Positions 1-5,108 of a DNA stretch of 5,682 nucleotides are shown here, piece after piece. The DNA is from an uncultured Erysipelotrichaceae bacterium (GTDB lineage Bacteria > Bacillota_I > Bacilli_A > Erysipelotrichales > Erysipelotrichaceae): positions 1-5,682 of the forward strand of contig CADBPK010000284.1 of the NCBI GenBank assembly GCA_902796465.1, read 5' to 3'. How positions within the stretch are numbered: position 1 is the stretch's first letter; the number at the start of each line of letters is the position of its first letter. Both the position numbers and the translations under genes were made by a program. The notes below the pieces were generated by a model. That model was given only the letters and a program-made list of their open reading frames with translations. It did not search any database and was not told the origin of the DNA.

Positions 1-1434
1 GATGGACGGGTTCAGCGGCTGGTACAGATAGGATACCGGCTGGCTCATACGGTCAGCAGCCATGGAGTACTGGATCAGGTCGTTTGTTCCGATGGAGAAG
101 AAATCAGCATACTTCGCAATCTGATCAGCGAGAACTGCAGCAGCAGGAATCTCGATCATGCAGCCGACTTCAACCTTTTCACCTACAGCAATGCCTTCAG
201 CGATAAGTTTTTCACGTTCTTCATCGTAAACTGCTTTTGCATCCTTGAATTCCTGGACTGTAGCGATCATCGGGAACATGATGCAGAGGTGACCGAAAGC
301 AGATGCTCTGAGGAGAGCTCTCAGCTGTGTACGGAAGATATCTTTCTTCATGAGGCAGAAACGAACAGCACGTACACCGAGGAACGGGTTCATTTCTTCT
401 TCGAATGTATAATACTTCAGCTTCTTGTCGCCGCCGATATCCAGTGTACGGATAACGACCGGTTTGCCTTCCATTCCTTCAAGAACAGATTTATAAGCCT
501 GGTACTGTGTCTCTTCATCCGGCCAGTCTTCACTCTTCATGTACAGGAATTCAGTACGGAACAGACCGACGCCTTCGCCGCCGTTTTCCTTAACGCCGTC
601 AACATCAGCCGGAGAACCGATATTGCCGACCAGCAGTACTTTATGACCGTCAGTGGAGATGGATTCTTTGTTCTTCAGTGCTTTGAGAGCTTCTTTTTCA
701 GCCTTGTATTCTTCACCCTTCTTCTGATATTCAGCAACCTGTTCTTCTGTCGGGTAGAGAATGACTTCGCCGTTTAGCGCATCAAGGATAACCGGATCGC
801 CGTCTTTTGCGGCATCCAGAATTCCGGTAACACCAACAACTGCAGGGATTTCAAGAGAACGTGCCATGATTGCACTGTGGCTTGTACGTCCGCCGATTTC
901 AGTTGCAAAACCTTTTGCGAATTCTTTGTTCAGTGAACCTGTATCGGAAGGTGTCAGATCCTTTGCGACGATAACGACCGGCTCATCGATTGTAGAAAGG
1001 TTCGGAATGATTTTTCCGCAGAGATTGCATTTCAGACGGAAAGTAACGTCTTTGATATCCGCTGCTCTTTCTCTCATGTATGCATCTTCCATGGATTCGA
1101 AGATCATTACCATCATATTGGCAACCTGATCTGTTGCAAATTCTGCATTTACAGAATCGTTCTTGATCATGTCTTCGATCTGTCCGCGCAGTTCAGGATC
1201 GTTTGCCATCATCAGATGTGCATCGAACACAGCCAGCTCTTCAGGTGCCAGACTCTTGGAAGCAACTTCTTTGATCTTTTCAATGTCTTCAACAGTCTTT
1301 TTGAAAGCTGCGTCCAGTTTTGCAATTTCTTCTTCCGGATTTGCTTCTTTTCTGACGATTTCTAATACAGGCTGTTCTAATTTATAAACTTTTGCAACAG
1401 CGATACCTTGTGAAGCAGCAATACCTTTAAGCAT
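1..1434 (-). CDS. ptsI: PTS Enzyme I (phosphoenolpyruvate-protein phosphotransferase), C-terminus cut by window edge
   Basis: Cytoplasmic Enzyme I takes phosphate from PEP onto a histidine and passes it to HPr, the first step of PTS sugar uptake. The 478 codons present show the family in order: an N-terminal HPr-binding/phosphohistidine domain with the active-site loop GGRTSHSAIMARSLEIPAVV (phosphorylated His186), then the PEP-binding barrel with GLFRTEFLYM (Arg293), VIRTLDIGGDKK (Arg329), NPFLGVRAVR (from 349), MIEIPAAAV (Glu428), GTNDLIQYSMAADR (Asn451, Asp452, Arg462). Compared with about 575 residues in the family, roughly 95-100 residues are missing beyond the window, including the catalytic Cys region near E. 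coli Cys502. The ATG start is fixed by AGGAGGT six bases upstream. It follows acpP by 11 bp, so co-transcription is very likely. No ptsH is visible, unlike the common ptsH-ptsI pair. A CxxC (Cys136/Cys139) in the helical domain is unusual. Identity is near certain. Confidence 0.98.
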   Translation of the reverse strand, partial: MLKGIAASQGIAVAKVYKLEQPVLEIVRKEANPEEEIAKLDAAFKKTVEDIEKIKEVASKSLAPEELAVFDAHLMMANDPELRGQIEDMIKNDSVNAEFATDQVANMMVMIFESMEDAYMRERAADIKDVTFRLKCNLCGKIIPNLSTIDEPVVIVAKDLTPSDTGSLNKEFAKGFATEIGGRTSHSAIMARSLEIPAVVGVTGILDAAKDGDPVILDALNGEVILYPTEEQVAEYQKKGEEYKAEKEALKALKNKESISTDGHKVLLVGNIGSPADVDGVKENGGEGVGLFRTEFLYMKSEDWPDEETQYQAYKSVLEGMEGKPVVIRTLDIGGDKKLKYYTFEEEMNPFLGVRAVRFCLMKKDIFRTQLRALLRASAFGHLCIMFPMIATVQEFKDAKAVYDEEREKLIAEGIAVGEKVEVGCMIEIPAAAVLADQIAKYADFFSIGTNDLIQYSMAADRMSQPVSYLYQPLNPSI

Positions 1435-1440
1435 ATTTTT

Positions 1441-1448
1441 ACCTCCTA
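1441..1448 (-). promoter_or_regulatory. ptsI ribosome binding site overlapping the acpP stop codon
   Basis: On the minus strand the acpP stop TAG (1448-1446) provides the first two bases of the AGGAGGT Shine-Dalgarno (1447-1441). Six bases, AAAAAT, then separate it from the ptsI ATG. A ribosome terminating on acpP therefore sits on the ptsI initiation site, an arrangement expected to couple the translation of the two genes. The overlap is read directly; the coupling is inference. Confidence 0.9.
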
Positions 1449-1670
1449 AATGCTTTGTTCAATTGTGTCCAGGACATCCTGTATGTTTTTAAGCTGAAGA
1501 ATTTCATCATCGTTCAAAACAATGCCGAATTCTCTTTCCACTTCCAGCAGATAATCCACAACGGCATAAGAATCCATGCGTAAATCCTCAAAAGTTGTCT
1601 GAGCACTGAAATCATCCAAATTGTCGGAAAAATCCTCTGCAAGCCTCTTTAAAACAGCAAGACGGTCCAT
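1446..1670 (-). CDS. acpP: Acyl carrier protein-like phosphopantetheine carrier (DSY variant)
   Basis: A 74-residue acidic protein with the length and helical layout of acyl carrier proteins. It would carry acyl groups on a 4'-phosphopantetheine arm in the cytoplasm. The attachment serine is Ser34 in FEDLRMDSYAVVDYLLEVE, followed by EREFGIVLNDDEILQLKNIQ and a C-terminal helix (DVLDTIEQS). The classical DSL motif reads DSY here: the leucine that starts recognition helix II is a tyrosine. Helix II is otherwise acidic (Asp39, Glu43, Glu45, Glu47), as expected for partner docking. The ATG has AAGGAG seven bases upstream. It is not in a fatty-acid synthesis cluster; it sits 51 bp after a small regulator-like gene and 11 bp before ptsI. 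It could be the housekeeping ACP or a second, specialised carrier; the window cannot decide. The family call is solid; the symbol is by family only. Confidence 0.9.
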   Translation of the reverse strand: MDRLAVLKRLAEDFSDNLDDFSAQTTFEDLRMDSYAVVDYLLEVEREFGIVLNDDEILQLKNIQDVLDTIEQSI

Positions 1671-1689
1671 GCAAACACTCCTTGTACAT

Positions 1690-1718
1690 ATACTAACATT
1701 TATCAGGGTGTTTCACAA
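1690..1718 (-). promoter_or_regulatory. Candidate sigma-A-type promoter for acpP-ptsI
   Basis: On the minus strand TTGTGA (1718-1713; 4 of 6 to TTGACA) is spaced 17 bases from TAGTAT (1695-1690; 4 of 6 to TATAAT). The predicted start lies only about 12 bases before the acpP ATG, very close to the Shine-Dalgarno. This makes the assignment weak. An alternative is TTGATA with a short 15-base spacer to GATAAA slightly upstream, or read-through from the preceding gene, since no terminator hairpin is visible in the 51-bp gap. Confidence 0.35.
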
Positions 1719-1721
1719 TTA

Positions 1722-2045
1722 TCAAAAGAAAAGACCTTTAAGAAATTCCTTAATTGCTTCTTTACGAAGCCGGTAATATGTACTTGGACTGTAATATTCC
1801 TGATACCAGTGTCTGTTCTTCGCTTTCAGATATTCATTTCTGATAATCAGCTGAGTATCTATTGAACAATCATCAAGTGTTATATCAACGATCCGGATAA
1901 GATCCGAATCCGGTGTATATGATGATTTGTCTTCACTGATGCTGTTATGGTTTAGTATTTCCGTTCTCTTTTTATTGTCGCGATATAACTGCCCAATATA
2001 TTTTACAACGGTTTCCTTTTCGCTTTCATTTAAGTTCTTAATCAT
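1722..2045 (-). CDS. Small sigma-region-4-like protein, resembling the MG284/MPN403 family
   Basis: A 107-residue charged protein without signal peptide or membrane segment. The N-terminal half (to about residue 60) is Lys/Glu/Asp rich and unrecognised. Residues 63-104 form the recognisable part: a helix (DTQLIIRNEYLKAKNRHW), then YYSPSTYYRLRKEAIKEFL (84-102). This pattern, an aromatic turn, S-x-S-T-x-Y-R and a basic helix, is what I associate with the MG284/MPN403 family and with ArpU/RinA-type sigma-70 region 4-like helix-turn-helix proteins. On that basis it may bind DNA or RNA polymerase; this is inference, as the match is from memory. The start is supported by AAGGAGG five bases before the ATG and a fair promoter upstream. 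It lies 51 bp before acpP on the same strand, so it may be first in an operon with acpP and ptsI, and it is divergent from the membrane-protein gene. No phage genes are nearby. Confidence 0.8.
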   Translation of the reverse strand: MIKNLNESEKETVVKYIGQLYRDNKKRTEILNHNSISEDKSSYTPDSDLIRIVDITLDDCSIDTQLIIRNEYLKAKNRHWYQEYYSPSTYYRLRKEAIKEFLKGLFF

Positions 2046-2073
2046 TTTTTCCTCCTTGTTGATGCCGCTGAAT

Positions 2074-2102
2074 ATAATATTCGCTGCCTTTTTAACTTTT
2101 AA
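2074..2102 (-). promoter_or_regulatory. Promoter for the sigma-region-4-like gene
   Basis: On the minus strand TTAAAA (2102-2097; 4 of 6 to the -35 consensus), a 17-base spacer, and TATTAT (2079-2074; 5 of 6 to TATAAT). The predicted start is about 20-25 bases before the ATG, with the AAGGAGG site between. The geometry is good and the hexamers are fair. Confidence 0.5.
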
Positions 2103-2148
2103 ATGAAACTGAAGATTTGAATCGATATCATATTACATAATAATTCAT

Positions 2149-2177
2149 ATGACACGGAAGTGGAAATAAGGTACAAT
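2149..2177 (+). promoter_or_regulatory. Sigma-A-type promoter for the membrane-protein gene
   Basis: ATGACA (2149-2154; 5 of 6 to TTGACA), exactly 17 bases, then TACAAT (2172-2177; 5 of 6 to TATAAT). Transcription would start near 2184. AAAGGAG (2191-2197) follows, seven bases before the ATG at 2205. The -35 overlaps an 8-bp palindrome TCATATGA (2145-2152), a possible operator half. Confidence 0.7.
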
Positions 2178-2204
2178 AATTAAACAATTGAAAGGAGTCT
2201 GAAC

Positions 2205-2852
2205 ATGTCTGAACAAAGTCTTTCTTCATTATCCCTAAAACGGATCATCATTTCTGTTCTTCTGATGTTTATGATTCCTGTTTCTTCTCATTTTTTGAAT
2301 ATTTACCTCAGGCAGGAGTATTTGTCTCTTGCGTGTGCAATGAATATATTCTGCGGGATCCTGATCATTTATGACTGGAATCTGTTTGGAATTCATTACA
2401 ACCGCTCCAAGGACAACCTCTTTTCTACATTAATCTATACTTTCATCGGCGCAATCGGGATCTATTTCTGGATCTGGTTTTGTTCCGAGTATATGGATGT
2501 CAGACTGCTGATCGCTGATGAAACTGTCTTCTCTTCCATTCCGTATGCGAAGCCTGCGCTTCTTATAGCTTTCAGTTTTATGCAGTCTGCCCTGTTCAAC
2601 ATTGAATTCAAATGTATCACGGATCATATCCATCTGGAAAATCACGATCTGCTGATGATCCTGCTCTCAGGCATCATTACCGGTATAGTCTTTACAGCCG
2701 CGTTTACTTCTTTTGACCTGATGATCTGGATCCCGGCATTTACATACTATGCCGTACTTGCATGCATTATCGCATTGCTTTACAACATGTCACATTCCTT
2801 CATACCCGGTATTCTTGCGATGGGTATTGTGTATCTGATCATTATGCTGTAA
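2205..2852 (+). CDS. Polytopic membrane protein, CPBP-like but lacking the protease motifs
   Basis: A 215-residue, very hydrophobic protein with about seven membrane segments (roughly residues 13-33, 39-57, 71-93, 115-133, 148-167, 172-193, 199-215) and almost no soluble part. The second half recalls the CPBP/Abi intramembrane protease fold: a helix with ALFNIEFKCI, a helix with IVFTAAFTSFDLMIW, and a final LYNMSHSFIPGILAMGIV that resembles the G-S-x-x-x-x-I-x-x-H segment of that family. The residues that define an active enzyme are not seen: no EExxxR, no FxxxH in the FTAAF helix, and no HxxxN in the last helix. If it is a CPBP relative it is probably a non-catalytic one; otherwise it is an unassigned integral membrane protein. 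The start is well supported by promoter and Shine-Dalgarno. It is the only plus-strand gene, divergent from the 107-residue protein, and it ends just before a shared terminator. Gene call firm, family call tentative. Confidence 0.8.
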   Translation: MSEQSLSSLSLKRIIISVLLMFMIPVSSHFLNIYLRQEYLSLACAMNIFCGILIIYDWNLFGIHYNRSKDNLFSTLIYTFIGAIGIYFWIWFCSEYMDVRLLIADETVFSSIPYAKPALLIAFSFMQSALFNIEFKCITDHIHLENHDLLMILLSGIITGIVFTAAFTSFDLMIWIPAFTYYAVLACIIALLYNMSHSFIPGILAMGIVYLIIML

Positions 2853-2876
2853 GCATCCGGAAACATCTTTTTAGAC

Positions 2877-2912
2877 AAAAAGCGATGATACGCAAACATA
2901 TCATCGCTTTAT
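2877..2912. terminator. Bidirectional intrinsic terminator between the membrane-protein gene and hpf
   Basis: A perfect 12-bp inverted repeat, AAAGCGATGATA (2879-2890) and TATCATCGCTTT (2899-2910), encloses an 8-base loop. Read on the minus strand the stem runs into CTTTTTG, a good U-tract for ending hpf. On the plus strand it runs into CTTTATTTATC, a weaker tract that can serve the membrane-protein gene 26 bp upstream. Its place between convergent genes fits a shared terminator. Confidence 0.9.
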
Positions 2913-2944
2913 TTATCTGATGTCATTCGGTGATTAATACAAGA

Positions 2945-3478
2945 TTAATCTGGCTGTTCGATTTCCAGGAGACCGTACATACCGTCATTCCTTCTGTATA
3001 CAACTGCAGGCTGTTCAGACTCCTCATCGGTGTAAATATAGAATGTATGCCCACTTAATTCCATTTCCATGATTGCTTTTTCCAAATCCATCATATCTGC
3101 AACGATGGTTTTGGTTTTCACAGGAATATCCAGTTTTTCCTCCTCGTGAACTTCGTCCACGAAGGCTTTCGCCAGATGTTCCCTGTGCCTTCTCGCCAGC
3201 CTTGTCTTCTGCCGGCGAATCTGATCTTCGAGCTTGTCAATGGCAAGATCAACTGCTGCGTAGAAATCATCATTGACAACCTCAGCCCTCAGCAGGCCTA
3301 CTTTTGTGGGAATCGTAACTTCCACTTTCTGTGAGTTCGGATACACGCGAGCGACTACTCTTGCGATTGTATTCGGATCAATCAGAAGATACTTGTCCAA
3401 TCCGGAAAGCTTCTTCTCGATTTTTTCCTTCATCGTATCCGTAATCTCAATGTTTTTTCCAACGATCTCGAACCTCAT
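2945..3478 (-). CDS. hpf: Ribosome hibernation-promoting factor, long form
   Basis: Long HPF binds the 30S decoding region and dimerises ribosomes into inactive 100S particles in resting or starved cells. The 177 residues show both halves. The S30AE domain spans about 1-96, starting MRFEIVGKNIEITDTMKEKI, with a basic helix at 87-99 (IRRQKTRLARRHR) facing rRNA. After a charged linker (about 97-119), the dimerisation domain at 120-174 has the family pattern MEMELSGHTFYIYTDEE and the hallmark VVYRRNDGMYGLLE. The length matches the usual 175-190 of long forms, so it is complete. The ATG is preceded by TAGGAGG at five bases. It appears monocistronic: a terminator lies before its promoter region, and it ends at a shared terminator. 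The leader can form a hairpin and an alternative pairing with the ribosome binding site. Identification is very secure. Confidence 0.97.
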   Translation of the reverse strand: MRFEIVGKNIEITDTMKEKIEKKLSGLDKYLLIDPNTIARVVARVYPNSQKVEVTIPTKVGLLRAEVVNDDFYAAVDLAIDKLEDQIRRQKTRLARRHREHLAKAFVDEVHEEEKLDIPVKTKTIVADMMDLEKAIMEMELSGHTFYIYTDEESEQPAVVYRRNDGMYGLLEIEQPD

Positions 3479-3480
3479 GT

Positions 3481-3531
3481 TTTCCTCCTATCTATGCGGT
3501 CAGGAAAGGGTGAATTAAAATACAATCCACC
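3481..3531 (-). promoter_or_regulatory. hpf leader hairpin and possible Shine-Dalgarno-sequestering pairing
   Basis: In the transcribed (minus) sense GGTGGATT (3531-3524) pairs with AATTCACC (3516-3509) around a 7-base loop: eight pairs, one of them G-U. Just after it TTTCCT (3507-3502) is complementary to AGGAAA (3486-3481), which overlaps the TAGGAGG ribosome binding site (3490-3484). Pairing would cover part of the site. The complementarity is read directly; any regulatory role is inference, and the six-pair helix with a 15-base loop is modest. Confidence 0.3.
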
Positions 3532-3570
3532 TATCGATATTATGATCATCAGTTCCTTGTTGTTATTTTT

Positions 3571-3599
3571 ATTATACTCTTTCCGCCGAAAAAAGAAAA
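3571..3599 (-). promoter_or_regulatory. Probable hpf promoter (perfect -10)
   Basis: A perfect TATAAT lies on the minus strand at 3576-3571, about 93 bases before the hpf ATG. The -35 at a 17-base spacing reads TTTTCT (3599-3594) and is weak. It falls inside the 3' arm and tail of the upstream terminator. No extended -10 TG is present, so an activator or an alternative sigma factor is possible. I see no clear SigB- or SigH-type consensus. Confidence 0.5.
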
Positions 3600-3630
3600 C
3601 ATGCATAAACGATGAACGTCCGCATGTTTT
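3588..3630 (-). terminator. Intrinsic terminator of the rimO-DUF2779 unit
   Basis: On the minus strand AAAACATGC (3630-3622) pairs with GCATGTTTT (3604-3596). Inside, GGACG pairs with CGTTT around a TTCAT loop, with a two-base bulge. That gives 14 pairs, followed by CTTTTTT (3595-3589). It begins six bases after the DUF2779 stop codon. On the plus strand the same hairpin is followed by GATTTTTTATTC, so it could act both ways, though no plus-strand gene ends here. Confidence 0.88.
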
Positions 3631-3636
3631 GATTTT

Positions 3637-5106
3637 TTATTCTTTGACCATATTTTTTAGCCACTGATAAACGACCGTCATGGCATAGGTATCCATACTG
3701 CAGTAAGCCTTAAGATCTTCATAGATCTTGTCCAGATCTTCCGTATGATCTTCCCTGTCGAGATAGCGCCACTGGAACACAGCTTCCATCCCTTGTGCGA
3801 TCTCGAGATTTCTGTATCCCGGATCATCCATCATGGACATGATCGTCTTCAATGACCATTGCCCACGCATCCTGACATCGTAGACAACACCTCTTTCAAA
3901 CGGAATCTGCAGATCGTGCATACGGGCGTTCAATGAGAGCAGTTCATCCTGAAATTCAGGGAATGTTTCCGCCAGTTCCCGGATCCGGATCATTTCCGCT
4001 CCGATTGCGTTGTACGCGATCAGTGAACCGTCCGCGGGAATGTCCGAAATCAGATTCCGGCATAAACTCTCCCGGTCATCTCCGACTGACAGAAATACCT
4101 TATGGTCAAGACTTCCGTCCTCATGCAGTATATGCAGGGAATATTCAAACAGAAGCACATCATACGGGCGCATTCCGTCAAACGGAGGCACTGCAAAGCA
4201 TTCCCATTCAAAATCAAGAAATGAAATCGGGTACCGGATATCTTCCATCCACGAAAGAAGCGCTGCCCTGTCACAGAACAAGCCTCCGTTTCTGTCAGCC
4301 ATAATCTGTGCATATTGCTGGAGAAAGCCTTCAATTCTTTCCGGGTCTGCATCTTTCAGATAGCCTATGCCTTCCTTCTTCATTGCATATCTATGCTGGG
4401 AAGAAATCAGATGCAGAATGGAATTATCTGCCTCCCGTACTTCGTCAGGAAAACAATCATGGTAATACCGGCATTTCTGACGGGATGCACATTTCGGTTT
4501 GCGTTCCGGTTCAGGAAGTGATGCAAGGTCAGCCGCTTTCATTCTTTCCAGAAGACCGTCCAGTTCCGTATATGATTTCCGGATCGCTTCCGCAAAATCA
4601 ATCGTCGGATTGTTTCTGTGGTTATACAGCTTGTCCGTGACGATAAATAATTCTTCCGTATTCAGATTTCCCTGACGCACATAATCTGCATTCAGGTGGA
4701 TCATTCTGATATCTGTCAGCTCGATCCCGTTTTTTTCAAGTACCCAGACAGTATCGCAGTAGAACTGCATATCATCCGCATGCGGATAAAGACCGGCAAA
4801 GAGAAAATACAATCTCCATCCCGATCCGTTCCTCTGCAGAAACGGAACCTTTATACGCAGATCTTTATATTCAAAACGTGCTTTTACCAGCCAGTCGTAC
4901 TGTTCCAGAGCCTGTATGGCGAGCGCCGGATCATCCCCTCTTTTTCCAAGAAAATGATCACCAACATGCAGTTTCCTCGCTGCCAGATCCGTGATCGCCT
5001 CATCCAGGCGGACAAACCGCACGAAAGGTTGTTTCTCCCTGACCTGATCATTCAGAAACAGCCGTTTGCACCGATTAAATTTTTTGCAATCCGAAATATG
5101 AAACAT
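3637..5106 (-). CDS. DUF2779 protein: decayed PD-(D/E)XK-like N-domain, cysteine cluster, DEDDy exonuclease domain
   Basis: A 489-residue cytoplasmic protein of the DUF2779 family, whose members join a Cas4-like nuclease domain to an RNase H-fold exonuclease; substrate unknown. Residues 1-200 follow the family N-domain (start SDCKKFNRCKRLF; IRMIHLNADYVRQGNLN at 133-149). Where relatives have a D-I-L strand and an E-V-K-S strand, this protein has RIKVPFLQRN and LYFLFAG, so the PD-(D/E)XK site seems lost. Cys206, Cys212 and Cys218 (CASRQKCRYYHDC), with Cys7 or Cys13, could hold an iron-sulfur cluster. The exonuclease part has FLDFEWECFAVP (Asp298, Glu300), AYNAIGAE (Asn366, Glu371), ARMHDL (Asp398) and YCSMD (Tyr468, Asp472), a DEDDy-like set. 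The start overlaps the rimO stop as TGATG; the nearest GGAG is 13 bases upstream, so translation probably depends on rimO. A terminator follows directly. Family call firm; activity inferred. Confidence 0.9.
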   Translation of the reverse strand: MFHISDCKKFNRCKRLFLNDQVREKQPFVRFVRLDEAITDLAARKLHVGDHFLGKRGDDPALAIQALEQYDWLVKARFEYKDLRIKVPFLQRNGSGWRLYFLFAGLYPHADDMQFYCDTVWVLEKNGIELTDIRMIHLNADYVRQGNLNTEELFIVTDKLYNHRNNPTIDFAEAIRKSYTELDGLLERMKAADLASLPEPERKPKCASRQKCRYYHDCFPDEVREADNSILHLISSQHRYAMKKEGIGYLKDADPERIEGFLQQYAQIMADRNGGLFCDRAALLSWMEDIRYPISFLDFEWECFAVPPFDGMRPYDVLLFEYSLHILHEDGSLDHKVFLSVGDDRESLCRNLISDIPADGSLIAYNAIGAEMIRIRELAETFPEFQDELLSLNARMHDLQIPFERGVVYDVRMRGQWSLKTIMSMMDDPGYRNLEIAQGMEAVFQWRYLDREDHTEDLDKIYEDLKAYCSMDTYAMTVVYQWLKNMVKE

Positions 5107-5108
5107 CA
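5104..5108 (-). promoter_or_regulatory. TGATG stop-start overlap coupling rimO and the DUF2779 gene
   Basis: The rimO stop TGA (5108-5106) shares its A with the downstream ATG (5106-5104). No strong Shine-Dalgarno lies at normal spacing; the closest is a GGAG 13 bases before the ATG. This suggests re-initiation by ribosomes finishing rimO. The overlap is seen directly; the coupling is inferred. Confidence 0.8.

Noticed and set aside
289..1387. Three plus-strand open frames of 162, 122 and 74 codons
   Set aside because: They lie wholly antisense to ptsI, whose protein motifs are unmistakable. They have no ribosome binding sites or recognisable protein features and arise from the codon bias of the real gene.
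1671..1721. CcpA cre site or attenuator before acpP-ptsI
   Set aside because: No sequence close to the cre consensus with its central CG, and no stable hairpin with a U-tract in the gap.
2430..2645. Minus-strand open frame of 71 codons
   Set aside because: It is antisense to the membrane-protein gene, which has a better start, promoter and coherent hydrophobic segments.
2932..2951. Repeat GATTAAT twice, the second within palindrome GATTAATC
   Set aside because: It is short, AT-rich and includes the hpf stop codon; chance is the simplest explanation.
3073..3518. Plus-strand open frames opposite hpf
   Set aside because: They are shadows of hpf, with no ribosome binding site or family resemblance.
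3637..5106. A CRISPR-Cas link through the Cas4-like domain and cysteine cluster
   Set aside because: There are no repeats with spacers and no other cas genes in the window. The DUF2779 family occurs widely outside CRISPR loci, and the nuclease site itself looks lost.
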